DNA from: UBA11574 sp963752565 | Lineage (GTDB): Bacteria; Desulfobacterota; Desulfobacteria; Desulfobacterales; UBA11574 | Length of the DNA: 64,000 nt | Reading direction: 5' to 3' | NCBI GenBank assembly: GCA_963752565.1 | Contig: CAVVZC010000015.1 | Coordinates: forward strand, 13,425 to 77,424 | In this document: one piece after another, positions 39,481-49,005 of the stretch | How positions within the stretch are numbered: the first letter of the stretch is position 1 | Layout of the letters: each line of letters begins with the position of its first letter | Made by a program: the position numbers and the translations under genes | The notes under the pieces: model-generated | Database searches by the model: none | What the model was told of the DNA's origin: nothing | Seen by the model: only the letters and a program-made list of their open reading frames with translations

Positions 39481-41838
39481 TTAAAATTGTTGGTCTAAAA
39501 TTTTTCTTATTTCCAATGACAGAAATTTAATATCGAATGGTTTCTGAATAAATCCATCACAACCGCGAGATAATATCTTGCTTGCCTGGCCATCGATGCT
39601 ATACCCACTTGAAAGAAGAACCTTTATGTTAGGATTGACATCTCTAAGCTTGTCATAGATATCTCCACCACCCATCTCCGGCATGACCATGTCCAGGATG
39701 ACCATATCGATCTTTTTTTGATTAATTTTGTAAATTTCTATAGCCTCTTTTCCGCTCTTTGCAGTTAAGACTTGATAACCTAATTTTTCTAAAACATCAC
39801 GGCCAACATCTATTATCATTTCCTCATCATCCACAAGCAGAACTGTCTCTGTACCCGTTAATATTTCTTTTTGTAGCATCTTTTCTTTAACTATCTTTTT
39901 ATCAGATGCCGGCAGGAAAATGTTGAACGTCGTCCCTTTACCTTCTCTACTGTATACATTGATAATGCCGCCATGACTTTTGATAATTCCATAAGCCGAG
40001 GCAAGCCCCAACCCCGTACCCCTACTCACCTCTTTGGTGGTAAAAAACGGATCAAATATTCTATGTTGAATGGTTTCATCAATACCAATACCGGTATCTG
40101 TAACAGAAATTTTTACATACCTGCCAGATTTCACTCCATATGGTTTAACATCGTTATCATTTAAAATAACATTTTCTGTTTGAAGATAAAGCTCTCCAGT
40201 TCCAGACATGGCTTGCCATGCATTGACATAGAGGTTTAAAATGACCTGTTCAATCTGAGACGGGTCTACTTCTACTGCCCAGATGTCTGCTTGACTTTTT
40301 TTGTGTATGGTAATCTCTTTTTTAGTTCTGCCAAACATATCTGAGCTTTTATTGATAATTTCGTTCATGTCAGTCGGTTTGACTTCATATTTGCCGCTTC
40401 TGGCAAAGCCCAGGAGTTGTTTGGTAAGATTTGCCGCATTCTTTATATAATCCTCTATTCTATTGAGGTATTCAAAATTGGGGTGATTAGAATCGATGTC
40501 AAATGATAATAGTGACGTACATCCTTGAATGCCCATTAACATATTATTAAAGTCGTGAGCAATGCCTCCGGCCAGTGTGCCAACGGCCTCCATTTTCATG
40601 GCTTGTTGAAGTTGATTTTCCAGCTTTTTCTGTTCACTGATATCTCTTAAATTTATGACACTGCCCATAGGGTCTCCATCCTCACCCAAATAAATGGCTC
40701 CGCTTATACTCACAGGAATAATGCTTCCTTCTTTTGTGTAACGGCGAGTTTCAATGCCCGAAAAGTTTTCTCCGGATAATACTTTATTGATCATCATTTT
40801 GGTTTCCGGCCAAGTTTCCGTTGGCACAAAAACATCCATTGATTTGCCAAAACATTCCTCTAATGTCCATCCAAAAACATTTGTGAAGGCTATATTAAAG
40901 TAGGTTACTTTACCCTCCATATCGTAAACGACAACAGGGTCAGGATTTGCTTCCAGAACGATACGATATTTTTCTTCACTTTGTGTCAAGGCATCCTCAA
41001 TACGCTTACGTTCAGTGATATCTCTAGCAACTGAAATCATGGCAACAACGTTTCCTTCACGAATTAAAGGGGCGGCACTGACTTCACCGAACTTCTTCGT
41101 TCCATCCCTGGAAATAAATTCGTATTGAGACAGAGGAATCCGTTCTCCTGAAAGGACTTTCATCATATCAGAAAAGGCTTTATCCAATGAATCCGGGTCA
41201 AGGACATTCAAATCCTGTATGGGATTTCCGATCATTTCCTCGGGTTTGTATCCCAGTATCCTTTCTACAGAAGGAGATATATTTATAATCTTAAAATCAG
41301 GATCTATTGAGAATATAACGTCAGATATATTTTCAAAGTATAGGCGGTGTCGTTCCTCACTCTGTTGCAACGCTTTTTCTGCCTGTTTACGTTCGGTGAT
41401 GTCTCGAAAACTCCATACACGTCCGGCAATTTTATCCTTTCGCATCAACGGACAAGAATAGCGTTCTAAAATCTGTCCGTTTTTAAAGTAGATCGTATCA
41501 AAATCTTCATCTGTTGAATTGTATAGTTCCTGAACTTTTGAGAGAAATGCCTCAGGATATAACAACTGATCTAAAACATAGCTGAGCAAGTTTTTATCAT
41601 CCCTGGTTTCGATAAGTTCATTTGGAATATTCCATATCTGTGAAAATCGATTGTTGACATGACTGATTTTATCGTTTTTATCCACAACAAGAATTCCATC
41701 TGCAGTTGATTCTATTGTTTCTTTTAGAAGCTCCTCGTTTTCCCGAAGCGCACGCTCAAGAGAATTCTGTTCAAGTGACTTTTTCTCTAATTCTTTAACC
41801 CTTTGCTCCAATTCTTCATAGGTCGGTTTATCGGCCAT
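39481..41838 (-). CDS. PAS-containing hybrid histidine kinase
   Basis: 785 residues: N-terminal coiled coil (MADKPTYEELEQRVKELEKK), three PAS domains (~40-150, ~165-280, ~290-405), HisKA with GGIAHDFNNM (His near 428), HATPase_c (N-box ILNLYVNAWQAM, VTDTGIGI, GTGLGLASAYG), and a C-terminal receiver (VLLVDDEEM, LDMVMPEMGG, IQKPFD). No membrane segment, so a cytoplasmic sensor. The start at 41838 has GGGGGAT before it. A terminator-type hairpin sits in the leader, 28 bases upstream. No separate response regulator is adjacent. Confidence 0.93.
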   Translation of the reverse strand: MADKPTYEELEQRVKELEKKSLEQNSLERALRENEELLKETIESTADGILVVDKNDKISHVNNRFSQIWNIPNELIETRDDKNLLSYVLDQLLYPEAFLSKVQELYNSTDEDFDTIYFKNGQILERYSCPLMRKDKIAGRVWSFRDITERKQAEKALQQSEERHRLYFENISDVIFSIDPDFKIINISPSVERILGYKPEEMIGNPIQDLNVLDPDSLDKAFSDMMKVLSGERIPLSQYEFISRDGTKKFGEVSAAPLIREGNVVAMISVARDITERKRIEDALTQSEEKYRIVLEANPDPVVVYDMEGKVTYFNIAFTNVFGWTLEECFGKSMDVFVPTETWPETKMMINKVLSGENFSGIETRRYTKEGSIIPVSISGAIYLGEDGDPMGSVINLRDISEQKKLENQLQQAMKMEAVGTLAGGIAHDFNNMLMGIQGCTSLLSFDIDSNHPNFEYLNRIEDYIKNAANLTKQLLGFARSGKYEVKPTDMNEIINKSSDMFGRTKKEITIHKKSQADIWAVEVDPSQIEQVILNLYVNAWQAMSGTGELYLQTENVILNDNDVKPYGVKSGRYVKISVTDTGIGIDETIQHRIFDPFFTTKEVSRGTGLGLASAYGIIKSHGGIINVYSREGKGTTFNIFLPASDKKIVKEKMLQKEILTGTETVLLVDDEEMIIDVGRDVLEKLGYQVLTAKSGKEAIEIYKINQKKIDMVILDMVMPEMGGGDIYDKLRDVNPNIKVLLSSGYSIDGQASKILSRGCDGFIQKPFDIKFLSLEIRKILDQQF

Positions 41839-41865
41839 TAATTTATCCCCCAATCGCTTTTAAAT

Positions 41866-41913
41866 CAAAAAAGGCCCATAACATGGTATCGTTGAATACC
41901 GTATATGAGCCTT
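41866..41913 (-). terminator. Leader terminator / attenuator before the kinase gene
   Basis: Minus strand AAGGCTCATA (41913-41904) pairs with TATGGGCCTT (41880-41871), with an inner GGTAT / ATACC pair, and is followed by TTTTTT. It lies between a promoter at 41982-42011 and the ribosome-binding site. Confidence 0.75.
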
Positions 41914-41981
41914 ATTGCCTCACATAGGGTTACCCCCCTTATAATTATTATCGTTTATGCTGATTTATTATTTTTAAGGGT

Positions 41982-42011
41982 ATTATACATCGGTCGGCAG
42001 TCCATTTGCAA
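41982..42011 (-). promoter_or_regulatory. Promoter of the kinase leader
   Basis: Minus strand TTGCAA (42006-42011), 18-base spacer, TATAAT (41982-41987). Confidence 0.5.
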
Positions 42012-42647
42012 GAAGGGATTATTTTGAGGACCAGTACATACAAAAAGCATAATTATAGGATTTGATTTCCATGAATAAAATCGTGTCTGAAACTTCAATC
42101 GCAGAATAATGAAGATTTATGATCGAAATGGAACAAGGAAGATATTACCAGTATCAATACCCTTCACAGCAACAATTGATATACTGATATCATATTTATT
42201 TAGGGTCAAGTCAAGTAAATCCTATTTTTAAAAATTATCAAATCATCTCTGTTCTGTGGCAAATCATTAGAAAACAAATTAGGGATTCCAAAGGGTTAAT
42301 CTGTGTTCATCTGCGGTTAATTTCAAAGGTTTACCTGTAACAATGTATCATTCTTGGCAACATCCTTGACATTTTTGGTTAAATATGCGAAAAAACATAT
42401 AAATTCCAAGATAGTCGCTTAAACCTTAAACAAAGAAAGAGAATATGCGATGGATACAATGACCTCATTTCTCGGATAGAGAGGTGGGGTTTTTTTATGA
42501 ATGGGGTTAGATTTTGTGCCAAAAATAACAGGTTCCATTCAAAATTGAATAAGTGGCATCAAAGCATTCGCTGTACAGCATCAAAGACAACATAGACAAT
42601 AAGCACGTTCTTATCGAACGTCCCCAAGACAAAGGAAGGGGGGCAAG
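42012..42647. other. Gap with an inverted repeat-B copy and a weak terminator
   Basis: 42141-42227 is an inverted copy of repeat B (compare 27054). 42461-42497 has a T-tract after an imperfect ACC..TCTC / GAGA.GGT hairpin. No gene is seen. Confidence 0.45.
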
Positions 42648-43202
42648 ATGGTCATCTGGATAATCGTATTTGTGATTCTTCTGGGAATCATCCTTTATGC
42701 CATTGGACTTTACAACAAGCTGGTTCGAAATAAAAACATGGTGGCAGAGGGCTGGAGTGGTATTGAAGTGCAGCTCAAGCGACGATCCAATCTGATTCCG
42801 AATCTCATTGAAACGGTCAAAGGGTATATGGCGCACGAGGCCGGACTTCTGTCCGAAATTGTAAAACTCAGGTCCAGGAGCAAAGAAACCCATGCGGTGG
42901 CTGAAAAGAGCCGGATAGAGTCTGCCCTAACCCGGTCGTTGGGCAACCTTTTGGCCCTGGCCGAAGCGTATCCCGACTTGAAAGCCAGCCAGAATTTTCT
43001 GGACCTTCAAGACGATCTTTCCCAAATCGAAAGCGAAATACAGATGGCCCGCCGATACTATAACGGCACGGTAAGAAATCTGAATATCTCCATCGAATCC
43101 TTTCCCAGCAACCTCATTGCCGAGCGATTCAGGTTTGAAAAAGCGGATTTTTTTGAAATTGAAGATGTCGTCGAACGGGAGGTGCCGGAGGTCAATTTTT
43201 AA
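42648..43202 (+). CDS. lemA: LemA family protein
   Basis: 184 residues: one N-terminal membrane helix (VIWIIVFVILLGIILYAI), then the helical LemA body (YNKLVRNKNMVAEGWSGIEV, QLKRRSNLIPNLIETVKGYM, ARRYYNGTVRNLN, SFPSNLIAERF). LemA proteins are membrane-anchored and very often sit next to DUF2207 or TPM-domain proteins, as here. Function not settled. AAGGAAGGGGGG site. Confidence 0.95.
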   Translation: MVIWIIVFVILLGIILYAIGLYNKLVRNKNMVAEGWSGIEVQLKRRSNLIPNLIETVKGYMAHEAGLLSEIVKLRSRSKETHAVAEKSRIESALTRSLGNLLALAEAYPDLKASQNFLDLQDDLSQIESEIQMARRYYNGTVRNLNISIESFPSNLIAERFRFEKADFFEIEDVVEREVPEVNF

Positions 43203-43283
43203 CCTGGATATTTCACGAGTTCAAAACGCGCAGTTCAAAAGTTAAATCCCGTCTTGAGAAGCATCAAGCCAGGGGGCAGATAA

Positions 43284-45215
43284 ATGAACCCAAACACGCC
43301 AAGGGCCCGGATTCTGATTATATGGGGAGTGCTGACGTTTCTGCTTTCGTCTGCCGTTGTTGCAAAACAGACAGAACGCATTTTAAGCTTCAAAAGCCAC
43401 ATCCGGATCCAAACCGACGGCAGTATGAAGGTCACTGAAACCATCACCGTATATTCAGCCGGCCAACAGATCAAGCGTGGTATTTACCGCGACTTTCCGA
43501 CCCAATATAAAGATCGTTTCGGAAATACCGTGCAGGTCGGTTTTGAGGTGCTTCAGGTGCTCAGAAAAGGCCGGCCCGAAGACTTTCATTTAAAAAAGAC
43601 GGCCAACGGTATCCGGATTTACATGGGGCGGAAAAACCAGATGGTGCGTACCGGTGTGCATGCATATACGCTCACCTATCGAACAGACCGGCAACTTGGA
43701 TATTTCGACGAATTCGACGAGCTCTACTGGAATGTTACCGGTAATGGATGGACTTTTTCCATTGAGAAGGTCCAGGCCGTGGTAGAACCGCCACCCTATG
43801 CAGAAGTTCTCGAGGTTTCGGCCTTCACGGGCCCCAAGGGTGCCCGGGGGCAGAATTTTTCGGTCAATCGCGATGATCTGGGCAACATCCATTTTGTCAC
43901 TACCCGGCCGCTCAGGCCCCGGGAAGGTCTGACCATCGCTGTTTCCTGGCCCAAAGGTTTTGTGCCAACACCCGGTTTCACAGATAAGGTCGGCTATTTC
44001 CTTAGCGACAATCCCGCAACCATCGCCGCTGTTCTGGGGATGATCATTTTGATGGCGTATTATCTGTCAATATGGTTCAAAATAGGCCGGGATCCTGCCA
44101 AAGGACCGATCATACCTCTGTTCTTACCGCCAAAAGGCTTCACGCCTGCGGCCGTACGTTTTGTGACCCGGATGGGCTTTGATCATAAATCTTTTGCTTC
44201 AGCAGTGGTCAACATGGCGGTCAAAGGCTTTCTGAACATTCAGGAAAACGAAGACGAATATACCCTGTCTAAAACCGGAACCAGTGGACCCCTGCTCTCT
44301 ATGGGCGAAAGAAAGATCGCTAAAAATCTGTTTCAAGGGGCAGATCGCATAAAACTGGAAACCGCCAATCACAACAAAATCGGCAAGGCTATGGATTCTT
44401 TTAAAAAAAGCCTGAAGCTCGATTTTGAAAAACTCTATTTCCAGCACAATTCAAAATGGCTGATCCCGGGGGTTGTCATCTCTTTGCTCACTCTGGTGTG
44501 TATGGTGTTGACAGCCCCTGAAATCGGGGCCGCCGTTTTTATGTTGGTCTGGTTGTCCATTTGGACGGGGGCCTGTTTGGCACTGGTTTGGACCACTGTC
44601 AATGCATGGAAAACCGCCTTTTCTAGTGACAACCCCGGAGGCTTTAAAAAAAAAGCAGGCCCTTTGGGCATCACATTGTTTACGCTGCCTTTTGTTGGAT
44701 TCGAGTTCTTCGGTATGTGGGCCTTTTCCAGTCTGGCCTCGCCCATGGCGGTTGTGGCACTGTTTCTGGTTATCTTAATCAATTTCATCTTTTATCACCT
44801 GATGAAGGCACCCACCATCTATGGCCGCAGGATCATGGATCAGATCGAGGGGTTTAAACTCTATCTTTCTGTGGCTGAAAAACAAGGCCTTGACATGCGA
44901 AATCCTCCGGAAAAAACCCCGCAGCTATTTGAAAAATTCCTTCCTTACGCTCTGGCCTTAGACGTCGAAAACCAGTGGAGCGAACAGTTTGCTGATGTAC
45001 TGGCCCAGGCGGGATGGGGCAGCGATTATTCGCCGTCCTGGTATATCGGCGGGAACTGGCACAATTTGGGTGCATCCGGCATGGCAAAAAACCTTGGATC
45101 ATCCTTTTCTTCGGCCATCTCTTCGTCTTCTTCTCCACCCGGATCCAGTTCGGGCGGTGGCGGTGGCGGTTCGTCCGGCGGTGGCGGTGGTGGTGGCGGT
45201 GGCGGCGGATGGTAG
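43284..45215 (+). CDS. DUF2207 membrane protein with Gly-rich tail
   Basis: 643 residues: signal peptide (LLSSAVVA), extracytoplasmic DUF2207 domain (ILSFKSHIRIQTDGSMKVTE, IKRGIYRDFP), a membrane helix near 250, a cytoplasmic part, two more helix pairs (~395-445 and ~465-505), and a tail of Ser and Gly (SSGGGGGGSSGGGGGG). The Gly tail is typical of the family. It pairs with LemA 80 bases upstream, probably one operon. Confidence 0.92.
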   Translation: MNPNTPRARILIIWGVLTFLLSSAVVAKQTERILSFKSHIRIQTDGSMKVTETITVYSAGQQIKRGIYRDFPTQYKDRFGNTVQVGFEVLQVLRKGRPEDFHLKKTANGIRIYMGRKNQMVRTGVHAYTLTYRTDRQLGYFDEFDELYWNVTGNGWTFSIEKVQAVVEPPPYAEVLEVSAFTGPKGARGQNFSVNRDDLGNIHFVTTRPLRPREGLTIAVSWPKGFVPTPGFTDKVGYFLSDNPATIAAVLGMIILMAYYLSIWFKIGRDPAKGPIIPLFLPPKGFTPAAVRFVTRMGFDHKSFASAVVNMAVKGFLNIQENEDEYTLSKTGTSGPLLSMGERKIAKNLFQGADRIKLETANHNKIGKAMDSFKKSLKLDFEKLYFQHNSKWLIPGVVISLLTLVCMVLTAPEIGAAVFMLVWLSIWTGACLALVWTTVNAWKTAFSSDNPGGFKKKAGPLGITLFTLPFVGFEFFGMWAFSSLASPMAVVALFLVILINFIFYHLMKAPTIYGRRIMDQIEGFKLYLSVAEKQGLDMRNPPEKTPQLFEKFLPYALALDVENQWSEQFADVLAQAGWGSDYSPSWYIGGNWHNLGASGMAKNLGSSFSSAISSSSSPPGSSSGGGGGGSSGGGGGGGGGGGW

Positions 45216-45409
45216 TCTATCCCTGACCCCTGTCTGTCGCAACATCGTGGAGATCTCGATCCATTGGGGTCGGCTAAGCAATTAAACGTTTTTGACTAAA
45301 TAAAGAAATCAAACACTCTGTGCTCTCTTCGCCCCGAGCGTAGCCCGTCTAACGGGACAAGCCCCGCTCTGCGGCACAGGCAGGGTGGTGAATAAAAAAG
45401 GAGGTTACC

Positions 45410-45601
45410 ATGCTGTGTAGTTTTTCAACATTGGACAATACCAACCTGGAAGCCATTCAGGCCCTGGAAAAAGAACTCGGAAAGATGTTGTTGTCTTTTT
45501 CCTGTCATGATATTGAGCCGGCAGTCATCGATGATGAAACGCTTTCAAAAATCAGTGAGCTGGAAAAAAAGCTCGGTGTCGTTTTGGTGGCCGTCAAATA
45601 A
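45410..45601 (+). CDS. Small conserved protein, 63 aa (paralog of 33086-33277)
   Basis: Differs from the 33 kb copy by only a few residues (N-to-T near 12, G-to-S near 49, Q-to-K near 53). AAAGGAGG site. The leader before it contains GC-rich repeat text (CCCGTCTAACGGGACAAGCC). It lies just before the MacAB-type operon but has no obvious link to it. Confidence 0.75.
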   Translation: MLCSFSTLDNTNLEAIQALEKELGKMLLSFSCHDIEPAVIDDETLSKISELEKKLGVVLVAVK

Positions 45602-45646
45602 AAAACAAACGGTGAGTCTCCTGCAAAGCCAAAATGGGGTAACTTA

Positions 45647-46801
45647 ATGAATCGCCGATATATCCGCTGGATTATTCTGGTCCTGGTCATTGCAGCCGCA
45701 GCCGTTATCGTATGGTTTTTCACCCGACCGAAACCTGTCGAAGTTGTTATCAAGCCTGTGGACCGCGGCATTGTGGAACGGACCGTAGCAAATACACGTG
45801 CGGGAACCGTGAAAGCCTGCCGGAGGGCCAAGCTCTCTCCAAGTGTCGGAGGTCAAATTGCAAAACTTGGTGTCCGTGAGGGCGACACGGTGAAAGAAGG
45901 AGACCTTCTTCTCGAAATCTGGAACCAGGACCTGGTTGCAGAAGTTCAACTGGCCCAAAGCGAGGCCGAGGCTGCGAGGTCACGAGCAAGGGCGGCATGT
46001 TTGAAGGCCGAAGTCTCCCAGCGGGAAGCCAACCGTCTGGTAAAGCTTCACGATAAGGGAGTAGCTTCGGAAGAAAAGACAGACAAAGCCGTGACCGATG
46101 CCAAAGCCCTCAGGGCCGATTGCAAAGCAGCAACTGCATCCGTCCTGATGAGCAAGGCCCGTATTGGCGTCGTCAAAGCAAACCTGGACCGTACCCGCCT
46201 TATCGCCCCTTTTGATGGGGTTGTCGCGGAAATCAACGGAGAGCTGAGTGAATTCGTAACACCATCGCCAATCGGCATCGCCACACCGCCGGTGGTGGAC
46301 CTTATCGACAACACCTGCTTTTATATAACGGCACCCATCGATGAAGTCGATGTTCCCAAAATTGCACCCGATATGACTGCCCGGGTGAGCCTGGACGCCT
46401 TCGGTGATCGTCACTTTCCCGGCAAGGTCCGCCGGATCGCGCCCTATGTGCTCGATCGCGAAAAGCAGGCCCGCACCGTGGACGTGGAGGTACAATTCAC
46501 CATACCGGAAGACATCCCAAAAATGCTGGCGGGCTACAGCGCGGACGTGGAAATCATATTGGATGTTCGGCAAAACACGCTGCGCATTCCCACCACAGCC
46601 GTCCTGGACGGGGATCGTGTATTTGTTTATCTGGCCGGCAACAAAGTGATCAAAGCACGCACTTTCAAAAGCGGAATTTCCAATTGGCACTATACCGAGG
46701 TCATTTCCGGCCTGAAGCCGGACGAACTGGTCGTGATCAATGTGGATGACGCCGGAATGAAGGACAATGCGGCCGCTGTTTTATCCAATGAGGAGCGATG
46801 A
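45647..46801 (+). CDS. HlyD/MacA-type periplasmic adaptor protein
   Basis: 384 residues: N-terminal membrane anchor (WIILVLVIAAAAVIVWFF), lipoyl-like half motifs (KLSPSVGGQIAKLGVREGDT, LDRTRLIAPFDGVVAEINGE), a coiled-coil hairpin between them (~95-165) and a beta-barrel/membrane-proximal end. It links an inner-membrane ABC exporter to the outer membrane. It overlaps the ATPase gene by 4 bases (ATGA). No TolC gene is visible. Confidence 0.9.
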   Translation: MNRRYIRWIILVLVIAAAAVIVWFFTRPKPVEVVIKPVDRGIVERTVANTRAGTVKACRRAKLSPSVGGQIAKLGVREGDTVKEGDLLLEIWNQDLVAEVQLAQSEAEAARSRARAACLKAEVSQREANRLVKLHDKGVASEEKTDKAVTDAKALRADCKAATASVLMSKARIGVVKANLDRTRLIAPFDGVVAEINGELSEFVTPSPIGIATPPVVDLIDNTCFYITAPIDEVDVPKIAPDMTARVSLDAFGDRHFPGKVRRIAPYVLDREKQARTVDVEVQFTIPEDIPKMLAGYSADVEIILDVRQNTLRIPTTAVLDGDRVFVYLAGNKVIKARTFKSGISNWHYTEVISGLKPDELVVINVDDAGMKDNAAAVLSNEER

Positions 46802-47475
46802 TTCATTTAGCCGGTATCGAGAGGACATTTCTGGTGGGTGACGAAGCGGTTCACGCACTCAGCAGCGTGAACTTCACGGTTCGTCAAGGGGAATATGTCG
46901 CCATCATGGGTCCTTCGGGATCAGGTAAATCGACACTGCTCAATATTATTGGGCTTTTGGACAGACCGGACAAGGGGATCTATACCCTGGAAAACCTGGA
47001 CACCACCGAGTTGACCGATGACCAGCAGGCATCGGTGCGCCGCCACAAGATCGGTTTTGTCTTTCAGTTTTTCCATCTGGTGTCCCGGCTTACCGCTGCT
47101 GAAAATGTGGAATTGCCGATGATCCTTGCAGACGTGGATCCTGCCTCCAGAAAATCTCGCGTCCAGGCTGCCCTCTCTTCCCTCGGCCTCAGGGACCGCG
47201 CCAAACATCGCCCGGACCAGCTATCCGGGGGACAACGTCAACGCGTTGCCATTGCCAGGGCCACCATTATGCAGCCGGATGTTATTCTGGCGGATGAGCC
47301 CACCGGCAACTTGGACCGGACTTCCGGAATTGAAGTCATCCGGATACTCGAAGACCTCCATAATAAGGGCATGACCCTGATTATGGTGACCCACGATCCC
47401 GATCTGAGCAAGCGGGCTTCTCGGAGAGTTCAGCTGGCAGACGGAAAGATCTCAACAGATATCGGGGGTTTTTGA
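46798..47475 (+). CDS. ABC transporter ATPase, MacB/LolD type
   Basis: 225 residues: Walker A GPSGSGKST (~39), Q-loop VFQFFHL, signature LSGGQRQRVAIA (~141), Walker B VILADEPTGN (~163), H-loop VTHD. MacB/LolD-like ATPases drive mechanotransmission exporters through FtsX-type permeases. Coupled to adaptor upstream and permease downstream (5-base gap). Confidence 0.95.
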   Translation: MIHLAGIERTFLVGDEAVHALSSVNFTVRQGEYVAIMGPSGSGKSTLLNIIGLLDRPDKGIYTLENLDTTELTDDQQASVRRHKIGFVFQFFHLVSRLTAAENVELPMILADVDPASRKSRVQAALSSLGLRDRAKHRPDQLSGGQRQRVAIARATIMQPDVILADEPTGNLDRTSGIEVIRILEDLHNKGMTLIMVTHDPDLSKRASRRVQLADGKISTDIGGF

Positions 47476-47479
47476 AAAA

Positions 47480-48685
47480 ATGAAAACCGGAGATGTCATT
47501 CAATTCAGCGCCCGGGCTCTGTCGGGGTACCCAACCCGAACGTTTTTGATGATTCTTGCCATGGCGATCGGTGTGGCGTCGGTCATTCTGCTCACCGCAT
47601 TGGGAGAGGGCGCCCGCAGGTATGTAACCAACGAGTTTACCTCTCTGGGCACTTACCTGCTGATCGTATTGCCTGGTCGGTCTGAAACAACCGGCGGCCC
47701 GCCCCCGCTGCTGGGGGAAACCCCCCGAGATCTTACACTTCAAGACGCTCTGTCCCTTACCCGGCATTCCGCCATCCGCCGTGTGGCACCCATCACGGTG
47801 GGTTCCGCCCCGGTTTCTTGGAAGCATCGAAACCGGGAAGTTACTGTTCTCGGTTCCACTGAGGCGCTTTTTGAAATCCGCCATCTTTCAATGGCCCAGG
47901 GCAGGTTCATCCCCGCCGGCGACCCCACGAGGGGCCTGGCGGTCTGTGTGATAGGGTACAAGCTCAAAAGAGAACTCTTTGGGAATCAATCCCCTCTGGG
48001 CCAATGGGTTCGCATCGGTGAACGCCGTTTTCGGATCATCGGAGTGCTGGCCAAGAAAGGCCAGTCACTGGGACTGGACATAGGGGACCTGGTGGTTGTA
48101 CCTGTAGCCTCTGCACAGACCCTGTTCAATACTTCGGCGCTTTTCCGAATCCTGGTTCAGGCCAACGGCCGCGATGCGATTTCCAGAGCCAAGGAAACGA
48201 TATTGACCACCATCCGGGAACGGCACGAAGGCGAAGACGATGTCACCGTCATCACCCAGGATGCCCTGCTTTCCACTTTTGATCGGATTCTCGTGACCAT
48301 GACCCTGAGTGTTGCCGGCATTGCCGCCATCAGTCTGTCGGTTGCCGGTATCCTGATCATGAACGTCATGCTGATTGCTGTTTCACAGCGCACCTCAGAA
48401 GTCGGACTTCTCAAGGCCATCGGCACCCCGGGCACCCAAATCCTTCGACTTTTCCTGGCGGAATCCGCTATTCTCTCGCTTATCGGTGCAGGTTTTGGGG
48501 TCATCCTGGCATATTTAGGGACCTGGGGGCTCGCGCGCGCATTTCCCAGATTTCCGTTCACGGTTCCGGTCTGGGCCCTGGGCGCAGCGGTCTTTGTTGC
48601 GCTTCTGACGGGCCTGGTATTCGGGGTGCTGCCCGCAAGACGGGCGGCAAAACTCGATCCGGTGCAGGCGTTGTCAAGAAGATAA
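47480..48685 (+). CDS. MacB-type ABC permease (first)
   Basis: 401 residues: N-terminal helix (RTFLMILAMAIGVASVILLT), large periplasmic MacB_PCD domain (~45-240), then three FtsX helices (~270-385) and the ending PARRAAKLDPVQALSRR. No ATPase domain is fused. It forms, with the ATPase and the second permease at 49006, an exporter that could be a heterodimer. Confidence 0.93.
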   Translation: MKTGDVIQFSARALSGYPTRTFLMILAMAIGVASVILLTALGEGARRYVTNEFTSLGTYLLIVLPGRSETTGGPPPLLGETPRDLTLQDALSLTRHSAIRRVAPITVGSAPVSWKHRNREVTVLGSTEALFEIRHLSMAQGRFIPAGDPTRGLAVCVIGYKLKRELFGNQSPLGQWVRIGERRFRIIGVLAKKGQSLGLDIGDLVVVPVASAQTLFNTSALFRILVQANGRDAISRAKETILTTIRERHEGEDDVTVITQDALLSTFDRILVTMTLSVAGIAAISLSVAGILIMNVMLIAVSQRTSEVGLLKAIGTPGTQILRLFLAESAILSLIGAGFGVILAYLGTWGLARAFPRFPFTVPVWALGAAVFVALLTGLVFGVLPARRAAKLDPVQALSRR

Positions 48686-49005
48686 AGTGAAGTGTCCGTA
48701 TCCAGGCGCCGCCCCAGAGGGAGGACCCGGCGTTGGTTATCTCCGTATGAGATTTGTTTAGTTGGAAGTTCATTGAATTATTGAAATTACAAATATCAAA
48801 TCACAAATATCAAATAATTTCCAATGACCGAAATTCGAAAAGCCAAACAAATTCTCGCCCTTGAAGGTTTTGATCATTGAATATTGCAATATAATTTTAT
48901 TTGGAATTTGGTGCATAGAATTTGTGATTTTAGACACAAAACTCAAAGGCAGAGCTATATTTCTTTGACCTGTCCCAGAGGAGAAGGTTTTCAGGACTAA
49001 ATAAA
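48686..49005. repeat. MITE-like AT-rich repeat between the two permease genes
   Basis: About 160 bases (48777-48937) begin with ACAAATATCAAATCACAAAT and end with TTTGGAATTTGGTGCATAGA / ATTTGTGATTTT, giving imperfect terminal inversion. The words resemble a common intergenic repeat of Desulfobacterales-type genomes. The insertion splits the exporter operon. Confidence 0.45.

Noticed and set aside
44989..45285. Frames in the Gly-rich end of the DUF2207 gene
   Set aside because: Products of the repetitive GGC/GGT codons.
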